From the NCBI RefSeq assembly GCF_945277285.1, contig NZ_CALYPR010000001.1:744001-808000 (forward strand): a stretch of DNA of 64,000 nt. The letters are read 5' to 3'. Below the pieces are notes generated by a model, which saw only the letters and a list, made by a program, of their open reading frames with translations, had not been told where the DNA came from and searched no databases. Origin of the DNA: an uncultured Bartonella sp. (GTDB taxonomy: Bacteria > Pseudomonadota > Alphaproteobacteria > Rhizobiales > Rhizobiaceae). The first letter of the stretch is position 1, and every line of letters begins with the position of its first letter. Shown here piece by piece: positions 46,239 through 54,833 of the stretch. Position numbers and translations under genes: made by a program.

Positions 46239-46724
46239 ATGACAAACCATAATAAAACAACTCTTTATAGCTACCCGATGCGTGGTTTTGGCGTCATCAC
46301 AATTTTTCTGGCTCTAGGACCTGCAGTACAGACAATCGTTGGAAGTTATCTTCTTCACCCGTGGACCGGTGGCGCAAATTTGCTTGTTGAAATTTTTGAT
46401 GTTTTCAGCGATGAGGCATGGCCGCGCCTTCTTTCTGGTTATTCCTATTACATGCCTTCGGTATTCTTGAGCGGGGTATTCTGCTCGTTTCCTCCCTCGC
46501 GGGGATTGGGCCTTTCACTGTCAACCTCTATCTGGCGAACGATTCTTGTTAGCCTATGCGTTGAAGTTTTTTATATTTTTATGTCACCTCCATACATGAC
46601 TAATATGACGGGGGAAAATATACTTCGCAGTCTTTCATATGGTTTTATACAATGGATCTTTGTCGGCTGGGTATGCTGGATTCTTGCTACTGGTTTCAGA
46701 CTTGATAAACCGGTTGAAGACTAA
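46239..46724 (+). CDS. Unrecognised membrane protein with four spans (second of three)
   Basis: No family is recognised. The 161-residue protein has four hydrophobic segments (about 15-40, 62-85, 92-115, 130-150) and a short acidic C-terminus DKPVED. It follows the previous gene by 34 bases in the same direction, so the two are probably co-transcribed. The shared motif spacing with its neighbour suggests an old duplication; this needs a profile comparison. Confidence 0.72.
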   Translation: MTNHNKTTLYSYPMRGFGVITIFLALGPAVQTIVGSYLLHPWTGGANLLVEIFDVFSDEAWPRLLSGYSYYMPSVFLSGVFCSFPPSRGLGLSLSTSIWRTILVSLCVEVFYIFMSPPYMTNMTGENILRSLSYGFIQWIFVGWVCWILATGFRLDKPVED

Positions 46725-46896
46725 TTCAAAATATCAAATGCTAATTACTTTTATTAAAAGGCATGGAATAATTGGAAGCTATCAGATTTTTTGAATACAG
46801 AAAAATTTTGGCCTTCAGTTTTGAAAACAAATTTTATTAAAATTAAATTTTTAAATATTCTGATTAATGTGCCCTTTGAGAAGGATATACGTCCTG

Positions 46897-48258
46897 ATGC
46901 CCGAGAAAGCCGATATAAAATTTGGTAGGATCGGCTTTTTTTACGCCCGCTGCCTTCAAGCTGTTCTTGTCATAATTGCCGCCGTAGTCATTTTGCCTAC
47001 GGCATGGTCATTTTTCTTCCTTCTTTTTGGTGGCTGGTTCAAAACATTCGGCTTTTCCTTAACCATTGCTTTTTTTCGGCCCTACCAGATTTATCTTCCA
47101 AGTTTCGTCACAGCCTCGCTGATTGCGATTGTATTGGGACTGAGAAGTGCTAGCTGGGGAATTATTTCGTTCCGTTTTTCATTGGTCACTTCCGCTTTTA
47201 TGGCAGTACTTTTTGATGGCTCCGTTCGCCTTGCCAAAATACTTGTTCCCGCATTTCTTGCGAAAATTGGCATTGCCAATGAAGCTTTTTTTTACTGGGT
47301 GTTAGCCTGGGTTTTTGCAGGAGCACTTTTCTGGGTCATTTTAAATGCAAGTGGACTTACCCGCCGTTATAAAGAAACAGAACGCCAGCGTCTTTTGGAT
47401 GCCATGAAACTGACTTTCGTTTGTGCACTTTATGGTCCCGTGCTTTATATTATTCTCACATTATGGATTATGGTTGGTGATAGCTTAAGTTACCTTGGTG
47501 CACGTGGCTCTGTTTCAGGTGAAATAAACACCGCCGGAATGATGTTTGTAAGCCTGACAGTTTTTTGTGGCATACGCAAATTGCGTCTTCAACGAACACT
47601 TTCTTGGCGCTGGCTTTTTACCGTTACGACGGTTATTGCCGTTTGTTTCTGGATTGTCGACAGCATCTTTGTTTCAAAATCCGATTGGCAGCAGACCGGA
47701 CTTTATATTTTGGCGCTCTATGTTTTTACAGCCATTGGCCTTAGTTTGGTCTGCGGCGGGCTCCTATATTTGATGGGCGTGCCATTTCATGGAAAAAGTT
47801 TCAAAACCACAATTTTACCCTCACCACGTTTTTATAACGGGAAAAGAATTTATTTCTCACTATTTGTATTTTTTATATTTTTCATCGTTGCTCCGCCCAT
47901 TTGGCAATCAGGTACCTTACTGTGGCGGGCGCTGCTTTTTTCTTTGCCACCGGCATCGTTTTTTACTGCAAGCCTTTCGCTTGCCTATCTTAATGCTGGT
48001 ATTGTTTTTGCCGGTTGTGTGGCCTTAATTGCTTTCATCAAACAACAAATCACGTTCAACCTTGTTTTCCTTGCAGCGTTTATTTGCGCGCTTTGTAGTC
48101 TGTTTTTACCGATAAACTATCTTGGCGTAGATTTCGGCATTGTTTTTAATTTTATCGGATGGTCGATGTTACTTCTTGCCCCATGTGCGGCTTTTGGTTT
48201 TTATATTTTAAGTTGCTGCAAACAAGTAGTCTCTTCCCGAAATAAGCAAAATTTTTAA
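46897..48258 (+). CDS. Unrecognised large polytopic membrane protein (third of three)
   Basis: The product has 453 residues from the ATG at 46897 (AGAAGGA 11 bases upstream), or 463 from an ATG at 46867 that lacks a ribosome binding site. Around ten to twelve hydrophobic segments are spread over the length with a short basic stretch ASGLTRRYKETERQRLLDAMK near residue 150. There is no ABC, MFS or kinase motif I can name. It lies 170 bases after the second membrane gene. It could be a transporter or a scaffold. Confidence 0.72.
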   Translation: MPEKADIKFGRIGFFYARCLQAVLVIIAAVVILPTAWSFFFLLFGGWFKTFGFSLTIAFFRPYQIYLPSFVTASLIAIVLGLRSASWGIISFRFSLVTSAFMAVLFDGSVRLAKILVPAFLAKIGIANEAFFYWVLAWVFAGALFWVILNASGLTRRYKETERQRLLDAMKLTFVCALYGPVLYIILTLWIMVGDSLSYLGARGSVSGEINTAGMMFVSLTVFCGIRKLRLQRTLSWRWLFTVTTVIAVCFWIVDSIFVSKSDWQQTGLYILALYVFTAIGLSLVCGGLLYLMGVPFHGKSFKTTILPSPRFYNGKRIYFSLFVFFIFFIVAPPIWQSGTLLWRALLFSLPPASFFTASLSLAYLNAGIVFAGCVALIAFIKQQITFNLVFLAAFICALCSLFLPINYLGVDFGIVFNFIGWSMLLLAPCAAFGFYILSCCKQVVSSRNKQNF

Positions 48259-48550
48259 AACAGTTTTTACAAAAATCATCAAAGACCATCTGTTATTCTT
48301 TTTATATTCGCATCAAAAACTGCAGATCGGCTCAAAAATCCTGCAAAAAAAAGTAGTTTTTAGACCTTGTTTTAAAACTGAACGTTGCACAAACACTTTA
48401 CGGCAAAATCTTGCAATATTTACCTTTAAACTATGATATCATCGCGAGACGGTAAAACCCGCTTTTCTCTAACTACCCGCTCATTGCAGAAGACTGATAG
48501 CAGTGATAAAGTTTAATAAACGATTAATATTCTCAGGCGGAGTTATTTTT

Positions 48551-49822
48551 ATGAAACCTGTTGCGGCCGCGTTCATCATGTGTCTTGCCTTATGTCTTAC
48601 TGCCTATAGCGAAGAAGATCATAGTGGCGATACGACACATGCTGCTGTGACAGATACAACAAAGGCCGAGACCGAACACACGCCCGATACAACAACGAAT
48701 ACATTGACCGAACCATCTGAAAAACCGATGGTTTTCACACTCTACAAAATCAATGATGGTAAATGTCCGGACTGTCGTTGGATTGGTGCTGAAGGAAATA
48801 TTGTTCCTGATACACCTGCAACATTCAGCCGTTTTATTGACGACAATAAACTTGATGATGCCATTGCGGATTTGGATGATTTGGTAATTGCCTTCCATTC
48901 CGATGGTGGAGATATTCTCGCGGCAATTTCACTTGGAAGAGAGATTAGAAAACATCGTTTTAATACGACAATTGGCGGAACAATTGAAAAGCCTGTTGAT
49001 AAGCCGGCAAACGATCAGGATGCAAAAAAAGACGAGCAAAGTGGAGAGTCTCCGGCGGCAAGTGGTGATAATAAAACAATCCCGCAACGGGTTGAAGGAG
49101 TATGTCGGGAAGCTTGCGTTTGGGCCTTTCTTGGCGGGCGGGCCCGCAATGTTGCTGATGGAAAATTAGAACTTCGTACCTACCGGCCACCACTTGACGG
49201 TGCCGGAACAGCTTCCGGCCAGGAAGTGAGCGTGCGCAAACAACAACTGGCCGACATTGCCTATATAGCAGATTATTCACAAGAAATGGGGTTTAGCCCG
49301 CTCATTGCCTTTTTAAATTGGGATAATGCCAATTCGCATATTTTCTCAGCTGATGAAATTGAATCATACAAAATCAATTTTTCTCCAGATATTATCGGTA
49401 AATGGCAACTTGCTCCTACCGGAAAATCTCTTGCTGCCATTGCGATAAGCAATGATAATAAAACGTCAGCACGGCTTTATTGCGACAGCCATAAAACCAT
49501 GTATCTGGAATTGAGCGCCCCTACCCGTTATAGTGCCGAAAGTTACCAGAATTTTCAGCAGACAGTTACGACGCTGAATATTTGGGGAATGCCAGCAGGA
49601 ATTAACCAATTGCAGACCAACCTGTCAGAAGGACGCGTAGTCCATACGATCGAACTTCCCAAAAATCCGTTGCAAGATTGGCATGTTGATGCGCCTTACT
49701 TAAAGGGTGAGAATGTCCCCGAAGCATTGAGCGGCGTTCTTAATATCAGATTTTCCGATATGGCCGGTCTTAAACAGGCGGCAAGCTTTGTGATAGCCAA
49801 TTGTCCCACCGCTTCACATTGA
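48551..49822 (+). CDS. Secreted ClpP/crotonase-fold protein with replaced catalytic serine
   Basis: The ATG at 48551 after GGCGGAG gives 423 residues with a signal peptide (about 1-20) and a Thr/Glu-rich spacer (25-58). The core resembles COG3904-type periplasmic proteins: VIAFHSDGGDILAAISLGREIR (115-133) corresponds to the oxyanion SPGG segment, and GVCREACVWAFLGGRAR (183-199) to the usual CxSAC. The serine position is Glu187, so proteolysis by the ClpP mechanism is not expected. An acidic insert (145-180) separates the two halves. A CPDC motif at 72-75 is additional. Function is unknown. Confidence 0.75.
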   Translation: MKPVAAAFIMCLALCLTAYSEEDHSGDTTHAAVTDTTKAETEHTPDTTTNTLTEPSEKPMVFTLYKINDGKCPDCRWIGAEGNIVPDTPATFSRFIDDNKLDDAIADLDDLVIAFHSDGGDILAAISLGREIRKHRFNTTIGGTIEKPVDKPANDQDAKKDEQSGESPAASGDNKTIPQRVEGVCREACVWAFLGGRARNVADGKLELRTYRPPLDGAGTASGQEVSVRKQQLADIAYIADYSQEMGFSPLIAFLNWDNANSHIFSADEIESYKINFSPDIIGKWQLAPTGKSLAAIAISNDNKTSARLYCDSHKTMYLELSAPTRYSAESYQNFQQTVTTLNIWGMPAGINQLQTNLSEGRVVHTIELPKNPLQDWHVDAPYLKGENVPEALSGVLNIRFSDMAGLKQAASFVIANCPTASH

Positions 49823-49830
49823 TTGATTTC

Positions 49831-50199
49831 TTATTTTTCAATTTTATAAAAGATTTCTAGAATGGCGAAGGGTACGAAAATTCCCAATAGGAAAAACACA
49901 ATGCAAACCGGCAAAGAATCCAGGACGGTATTTAACCAACCAGTCTGATCTACCGGGCCTTGCGTAAGCAAAAACATTTCTGCCATTGTCGTCAGGTGGC
50001 CGACACCAGTTTTTATATAGACAATAAAATCCGACAACCCGTAAAGCCCTGCAATAAGAAAGAGAGGCACACAGACAATAAGCGCTGTCAGGCAAACAAC
50101 GTTTTCTTTTTTTTCACACCGCTCACCGTTCAAATCCGGATCATCATAGACAACCGGATGACCAAAATTATCATTTTCATAAAGATCAAGTTTGACCAT
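49831..50199 (-). CDS. Unrecognised two-span membrane protein
   Basis: The 122-residue protein has an acidic N-terminal 30 residues (LDLYENDNFGHPVVYDDPDLNGE), one hydrophobic segment at about 35-60, a short loop with TTMAEMFLLTQGPVDQ and a second segment at about 93-118. No family is recognised. The start follows GAGG. It ends nine bases from the convergent ClpP-fold gene, with no terminator between them. Confidence 0.72.
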   Translation of the reverse strand: MVKLDLYENDNFGHPVVYDDPDLNGERCEKKENVVCLTALIVCVPLFLIAGLYGLSDFIVYIKTGVGHLTTMAEMFLLTQGPVDQTGWLNTVLDSLPVCIVFFLLGIFVPFAILEIFYKIEK

Positions 50200-50264
50200 T
50201 TTTGATACCTCGCAACGTTGATAAGCTTTTTATAGACCGCCAAGCTTGCGCGAGGGTGACGTAA

Positions 50265-50293
50265 AAACGGCCGGTAATTTTCACCGACCGTTT
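50265..50293 (-). terminator. Terminator of the DUF992 gene
   Basis: AAACGGCCGGT and ACCGACCGTTT pair with one mismatch around AATTTTC. On the minus strand TTA follows the T-rich end of the stem. It lies 110 bases after the DUF992 stop. Confidence 0.6.
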
Positions 50294-50405
50294 CTTGAAA
50301 ACAAAAATAAATCTAAAAATCTAATGATAATTTCTCACATAAACAGACCATCACCCGTTCTGTGGTTATTATCAGGTCTTTATAAAGACGAAGAATCAAA
50401 CCGCT

Positions 50406-50990
50406 CTAGTGTTTTTTCTGATGGGAAACAGCTTTTTGATGATGGGCCTTCTTGTGGTGAACCGCAGCTTTTTTATGATGATAAACTGCATGCTGTTGGA
50501 CATGAGCAGGCGCTAACGACATCTTTGACACGCCAAGAGCAAGATTTAATCCTTCATGGGCATCAACACTCAAGGGTTGCAAGGTTATGCCGTTCGTAGG
50601 GCCAAAGCCGAGAAGTTGGCTACCGGCACCAGCGGCAAGGCTGATGCTTGATCCCACACCGCCATAGTTTCCAGCTAAAGCACCATTAGAATGGGCATTG
50701 GGCGATGTTGCTAGAACCCACCATGTCATTTTCGAGCGACCTGTAACACCCAAATCGAGGCCATAATTCTCAATGCGACCAACATAGTGATCGTTGATTG
50801 AATGGCCATTGATCGGAATAAATTCGCAATTGATTTCTTTGGACGAGCTGACAAATTGACCGACACCACCTTTGCTATCGCAGGTGAGCGTACCCGAAAC
50901 AAGACCAGTTGCACTGGCTCCCGACTGCAATGACAAAAGTGCTGTTGCGGCAAATGCCAAAGATGTCAAAAGTGTTTTTTGATATTTCAT
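50406..50990 (-). CDS. DUF992 secreted protein with His/Lys-rich tail
   Basis: The 194-residue product has a signal peptide (cleavage after ASA, about 27) and a DUF992 domain: SGTLTCDSKGGVGQFVSSSKEINCEF, HYVGRIENYGLDLGVTGRSKMTWWV and AGNYGGVGSSISLAAGAGSQLL. The two Cys probably form a disulfide. The last 35 residues are a tail of HHKK/HQK repeats not part of the domain, with about a third histidine. DUF992 function is unknown; the tail suggests metal or polyanion binding. Start after GGAAGGAA. Confidence 0.85.
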   Translation of the reverse strand: MKYQKTLLTSLAFAATALLSLQSGASATGLVSGTLTCDSKGGVGQFVSSSKEINCEFIPINGHSINDHYVGRIENYGLDLGVTGRSKMTWWVLATSPNAHSNGALAGNYGGVGSSISLAAGAGSQLLGFGPTNGITLQPLSVDAHEGLNLALGVSKMSLAPAHVQQHAVYHHKKAAVHHKKAHHQKAVSHQKKH

Positions 50991-51151
50991 TATTTACGTT
51001 CCTTCCTAAAACGCCAAACCCAGTCCACATCAAAAATTTCCAGAACAGAGTTTCTGAACTAGAATATAGGGTATGAAACGAAAAAACGAAACGATTTCTT
51101 AAAATATTACGAAGGTGTGAAGCAGAACTGCTAAACATAAAAGGCTAAAAC

Positions 51152-51178
51152 AAAAAAACCCCGGCCAAAAGGCCGGGG
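51152..51178 (-). terminator. Terminator of the CpxP-like gene
   Basis: CCCCGGCC (51159-51166) and GGCCGGGG (51171-51178) form an 8-bp GC stem with an AAAA loop. On the minus strand TTTTTTTG follows. Confidence 0.93.
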
Positions 51179-51238
51179 AATAAATACAGTACTTCAAAGT
51201 TTTAAACGCTATAAGCTATGCCGTTTTAAGCATTCCAC

Positions 51239-51802
51239 TTATGGGCGTGGTTCTGGAGCGTCCGGCCCTTTTGGCCCCTCCGGGCCATCTTTTGGACCAT
51301 GATGGGGAAGCGCATAGCGTTCCAATTTTTGCAATTGATCGGCATCCAAAACTTTACGCAATTCTTCAGCTGCTGTTTTGAACTTCTTTGCTTTTTCTGC
51401 ACGATCTATTGTTCTGTCGGCGATAGGTTCGCCAAAGATCGGTTTTACAGCATCGGGAGCGGGCTTTGCATCAGGAGCCGGTGCTGGCGGTGGAGTAACT
51501 TCCACCAAATCGACCAGACTTGAGGTGTATTTACGCCATGCATCCAGTTGATTAGAACGGATACCGACGGCCGTTTCCATGGCTGCCAACTTTTCAGCCA
51601 TATGCATACCGGCATGCGGCCCCTTGAAATGTTCGGGCCCCTTTTCTGGCCCTTTTGCATCCGGCCCCTTTGGATGATGAGAAGGCTTCGGATGATGCAC
51701 GCCTTGTGCTGGTGGTGGAGTTGGCGCTGCCATTGCAGAAGAAACAAAAGCTGGTGCAAGCAATGATGATGCAAATACAGATGCTAATAGTAATTTTTTC
51801 AT
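51239..51802 (-). CDS. Spy/CpxP-like periplasmic protein, His/Pro/Gly-rich ends
   Basis: The ATG at 51800-51802 follows GGGAGTG and gives 187 residues. A signal peptide ends at SAMA-AP (about 26). The middle (70-165) is helical, with HMAEKLAAMETAVGIRSNQLDAWRKYTSSLVDL and a late LRKVLDADQLQKLERYAL that matches the LTxxQ-like element of Spy/CpxP proteins. The ends are low-complexity: HHPKPSHHPKGPDAKGPEKG before and HHGPKDGPEGPKGPDAPEP after. Relatives are metal-sensing or chaperone-like periplasmic proteins. It is the second His-rich secreted protein in a row. Confidence 0.75.
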   Translation of the reverse strand: MKKLLLASVFASSLLAPAFVSSAMAAPTPPPAQGVHHPKPSHHPKGPDAKGPEKGPEHFKGPHAGMHMAEKLAAMETAVGIRSNQLDAWRKYTSSLVDLVEVTPPPAPAPDAKPAPDAVKPIFGEPIADRTIDRAEKAKKFKTAAEELRKVLDADQLQKLERYALPHHGPKDGPEGPKGPDAPEPRP

Positions 51803-51973
51803 TTTGACACTCCCTTTCATAGAAACAAAACAATATACCTATTGTCTATCAAATGAATTTCTCGTGTACTAATCTGATCGCAGAAAAAGGCTAAATTGCG
51901 ATCAAAATAAAGCATTTATGGGGCCTTAAATTAATTCTTGGCAATGTTTTATAGACGCTTCTTACAAAAGTGT

Positions 51974-52894
51974 TCATTGTTTGATTCTGGCAATATCCTC
52001 TTTGGGAATTTTATGATCGACAACCTGCTTGCGATGGAAAATGAAAAGCCCGGCAAAGATGATGATGGCAGCACCAATAATAATGTAGGGATCGGGATAA
52101 TTATTGAAAAATATAATGCCGAAAATAATACCCCATAAAAGAAGCGTATATTGGAGCGGCGCAAGCACAGATGCCGGTGCAAGTTTTAACGAACGGGCAA
52201 TCAATAGATGACCGCAGCAGGAAACGATGCCCAAAAGCGCCATCGCTCCCCATTGCAACATTGTTGGCTCGACCCAATGGGTAATTGTCAAAATCAATCC
52301 GACAAAAAGCGCACCGAAAGTTTGCCACGTTACCAGAACAGTATCGCTGACATCTTTCAGCACTCGACTGAAAACAATAACCATAGAAAAACCGAAACTG
52401 CCTAAGAGTGCAAATATAGATGGCCACGACAACATCGCGGTCGACGGGCGAAGCGCAATAATAACACCAATAAAGCCGACAAAAATGGCAAGCCAACGTC
52501 GCCAACCAATGCGTTCATTCAGAAAAAAGTGTGAAACAGCCGCTACATAAATTGGCCCGGCCATATAAAAGGTAACGACATCCGCAAGCGGGAGATACGC
52601 TACAGCTGCATAAAACAGGCCGGTATCCATTGTCGCAAAAATTACACGCAGAAAAATCAGAACCGGCTTTTTCGGTTTGAACAACTGTTTAGCAGTTACC
52701 GTTGTTAACATTGGCCCTAAAATCAGAAAAGCTCCAATTGACCGCAAAAGCAGAACTTGACCGACAGAAAAGGTTGCAACCAGCCACTTACCCATTGCGT
52801 CATTAGCGGCAAACATGAAGTCGCCCAACAACATCAATAACATGCCGAATAAAACGACATGATCAGACATTTTTACTGCTTTGAACCAATTCAT
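51974..52894 (-). CDS. EamA/DMT-family transporter
   Basis: The 306-residue protein has ten hydrophobic segments in two EamA repeats: GMLLMLLGDFMFAANDAMGKWLV... with LLLRSIGAFLILGP, and the second repeat APLQYTLLLWGIIFGIIFFNNYPDPYIIIGAAIIIFAGLFIF, which is the typical end of this family. Members export metabolites or amino acids; the substrate is not predictable. It is monocistronic on the minus strand. Confidence 0.9.
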   Translation of the reverse strand: MNWFKAVKMSDHVVLFGMLLMLLGDFMFAANDAMGKWLVATFSVGQVLLLRSIGAFLILGPMLTTVTAKQLFKPKKPVLIFLRVIFATMDTGLFYAAVAYLPLADVVTFYMAGPIYVAAVSHFFLNERIGWRRWLAIFVGFIGVIIALRPSTAMLSWPSIFALLGSFGFSMVIVFSRVLKDVSDTVLVTWQTFGALFVGLILTITHWVEPTMLQWGAMALLGIVSCCGHLLIARSLKLAPASVLAPLQYTLLLWGIIFGIIFFNNYPDPYIIIGAAIIIFAGLFIFHRKQVVDHKIPKEDIARIKQ

Positions 52895-53327
52895 GAAAAT
52901 AGTCCCGTAAAATTAGAAAATCAGGGAATCACACCATTGAATTTGACAATTGCCAGATATGCAAAAATTTGTCCATTGCATTTTCATTGGCTGAAAAATG
53001 TCCACAAAGACCAACGGAAATTATGATTTTAGAATTTTGCACCCGCTTCCCGTAGTGACTTTTTTCTTTTAATCACAGACAATCTGTCAAAGTGAATTTT
53101 GCCAAGTACAGAAACCCTTTAAAAGCAAAGATAGCCTTTAATTTAAAAGCAATAGAATTCTGATATTTTTAAAATGGACAAAGTTTTTTATAAAGTCGTA
53201 GTAAATAAAAAAAGACCCGCCTATAAGGGTGATTGTCCGCTGTCATAAAGACAATGATAAAACGCACTAAGCATTCCAACACAACCAACAATGACCAGAT
53301 GTCCGGTCATGAGATTGGGAGAATAAA
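52895..53327. other. Intergenic region between divergent genes
   Basis: It should hold the promoters of the DMT transporter and the membrane protein at 53328. A 6-bp inverted repeat ATGACC/GGTCAT (around 53287-53308) lies just before the latter start. I see no gene. Confidence 0.45.
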
Positions 53328-53945
53328 ATGGCCGATAGCAAATTGGAAGAAACCCATCTTATCAGTGATGTCAAACTTCCCAATGATGAAAAAAGTCTCA
53401 AAGCAATCATAGACGAAGTGAAGGGCAATATCACTGTGTGGGAAGGCGGCGTTTTTATCCCGCTTGCTTTTCTCGTTCTAGGAATTGCTCTGATTGGTAC
53501 CGCTTACCAGAATTTTCAAGTTGGAAAAATGATGAGCATGGTTATACTGGGAGCTTTAGCCCTCTTGTTGTTGTTCATTCTTATCCGCACAATGGTAAGA
53601 AGACGCATACCCTACATGGTGTTGACTCCGGAAGGATTGGAAACAACGGTTTTTAAAACACCTGTTCCTTGGCGAGGCATTGAAGATTATCAGATTAATT
53701 CATCCAAAAGCAATTCTATGAATATTGCTGTGGGAATGGAATTTCTTATCGACGAAAAGCTTTTGCCGGAAGAAAATAAAACCTGCCGCGGTGGTTCTTA
53801 TTATGACAACAAAACAAAAAAATTGATGATTTCGGGATTCAATTTTCGATTAGACACCAACCGTGACAAATTGATTGGTCAAATAAACGCTTATCGTAAT
53901 GCTGCACTAGCACGTCACAAACTGGAAATGAAAAAATATAAGTAA
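53328..53945 (+). CDS. Unrecognised membrane protein with PH-like cytoplasmic part
   Basis: The 205-residue protein has an N-terminal soluble part of 40 residues, two adjacent hydrophobic segments (about 43-62 and 67-87) and a C-terminal domain beginning YMVLTPEGLETTVFKTPVPWRGIEDYQIN. That strand-turn pattern is what bacterial PH-like domains show after a membrane hairpin (as in the STM3941-type proteins). Function is not known. The ATG follows GGGAGAA. Confidence 0.75.
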   Translation: MADSKLEETHLISDVKLPNDEKSLKAIIDEVKGNITVWEGGVFIPLAFLVLGIALIGTAYQNFQVGKMMSMVILGALALLLLFILIRTMVRRRIPYMVLTPEGLETTVFKTPVPWRGIEDYQINSSKSNSMNIAVGMEFLIDEKLLPEENKTCRGGSYYDNKTKKLMISGFNFRLDTNRDKLIGQINAYRNAALARHKLEMKKYK

Positions 53946-54062
53946 AAAACATTCATATCTTTATAAATTAAATTTTTGTACTCATGCTTAAAAAGCGCAT
54001 GGCATTTCTGCCAAGCGCTCTTAAATTTTTCTAACTAAGCAAATTGCTTTTCTAATTCGGTA

Positions 54063-54650
54063 TTAGCGTCGTCCACATTGACGCAATTGCTGGTCATAAC
54101 GGCGGGCCATCTGGTCTGTTCTTTCAGCCGCGGTTAAAATAGCACTACTTGCCTGACCGCCGGTACGAGCATAAGCACTGTGCCCCATATAATAGTTAAG
54201 ATAAAGAGCATAAGCATTATTGGGGTTTATACCGTTAAGCCTTACGCTTTGACTATGATACCAGCCAATAAAATCCGCCGCATCAGCAAAATTGGTGCGT
54301 TTTGCACCCCAGTTACCGGTTGCACGGATATAATGTTCCCAAGTCCCATTCAGTGCCTGCGAATAGCCATAGGCTGACGAGCGGCGTTTCCATGGAATAA
54401 AACCGAAAAGCTTTCTTCTCGGCGGACGGGCATTATGTTTATAACCCGATTCAGTATTCATCGTTGCCATAATAATCGGCATCGGAATACCATAACGGCT
54501 TTCAGCCTTTTTAGCAGATTTCTCCCAATTATTGAAGAAACCATCCTTTTGGTCAAACACGGCGCAAACATTATTTGTGTGTGTGGGTACTTTTGATGCA
54601 CAACCACCCAGCACCGCTACGAGCGCCACGAAAAACACTATGCGCTTCAT
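54063..54650 (-). CDS. Lipoprotein lytic transglycosylase (SLT-like)
   Basis: The ATG at 54648-54650 after AGAGG gives 195 residues; the longer frame upstream is not supported. The lipobox is LGGCAS (Cys17). The lysozyme-like core has SRYGIPMPIIMATMNTESGYKHNARPPRRK with the catalytic Glu in NTESG, then SSAYGYSQALNGTWEHYIRATG and YYMGHSAYARTGG. The expected cut is the beta-1,4 bond of peptidoglycan from the periplasmic face of the outer membrane. It is divergent from the autotransporter, with 180 bases between start codons. Confidence 0.87.
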   Translation of the reverse strand: MKRIVFFVALVAVLGGCASKVPTHTNNVCAVFDQKDGFFNNWEKSAKKAESRYGIPMPIIMATMNTESGYKHNARPPRRKLFGFIPWKRRSSAYGYSQALNGTWEHYIRATGNWGAKRTNFADAADFIGWYHSQSVRLNGINPNNAYALYLNYYMGHSAYARTGGQASSAILTAAERTDQMARRYDQQLRQCGRR

Positions 54651-54833
54651 GATCAATACCTCTGTTTTACGAAGAGGATATAGTGACCATCTTAACAGAT
54701 TGTTAAGATGTTGGTTAACCATATTTTTAACTTTTCTGCCATGACCGCGTATCTTAGAAGGAATAGCAACCTTTTGTTTAGAGTTAGACTGGACAATCTT
54801 CCCCAATTATTTTCAATTCTGGGGACAAGTCTC

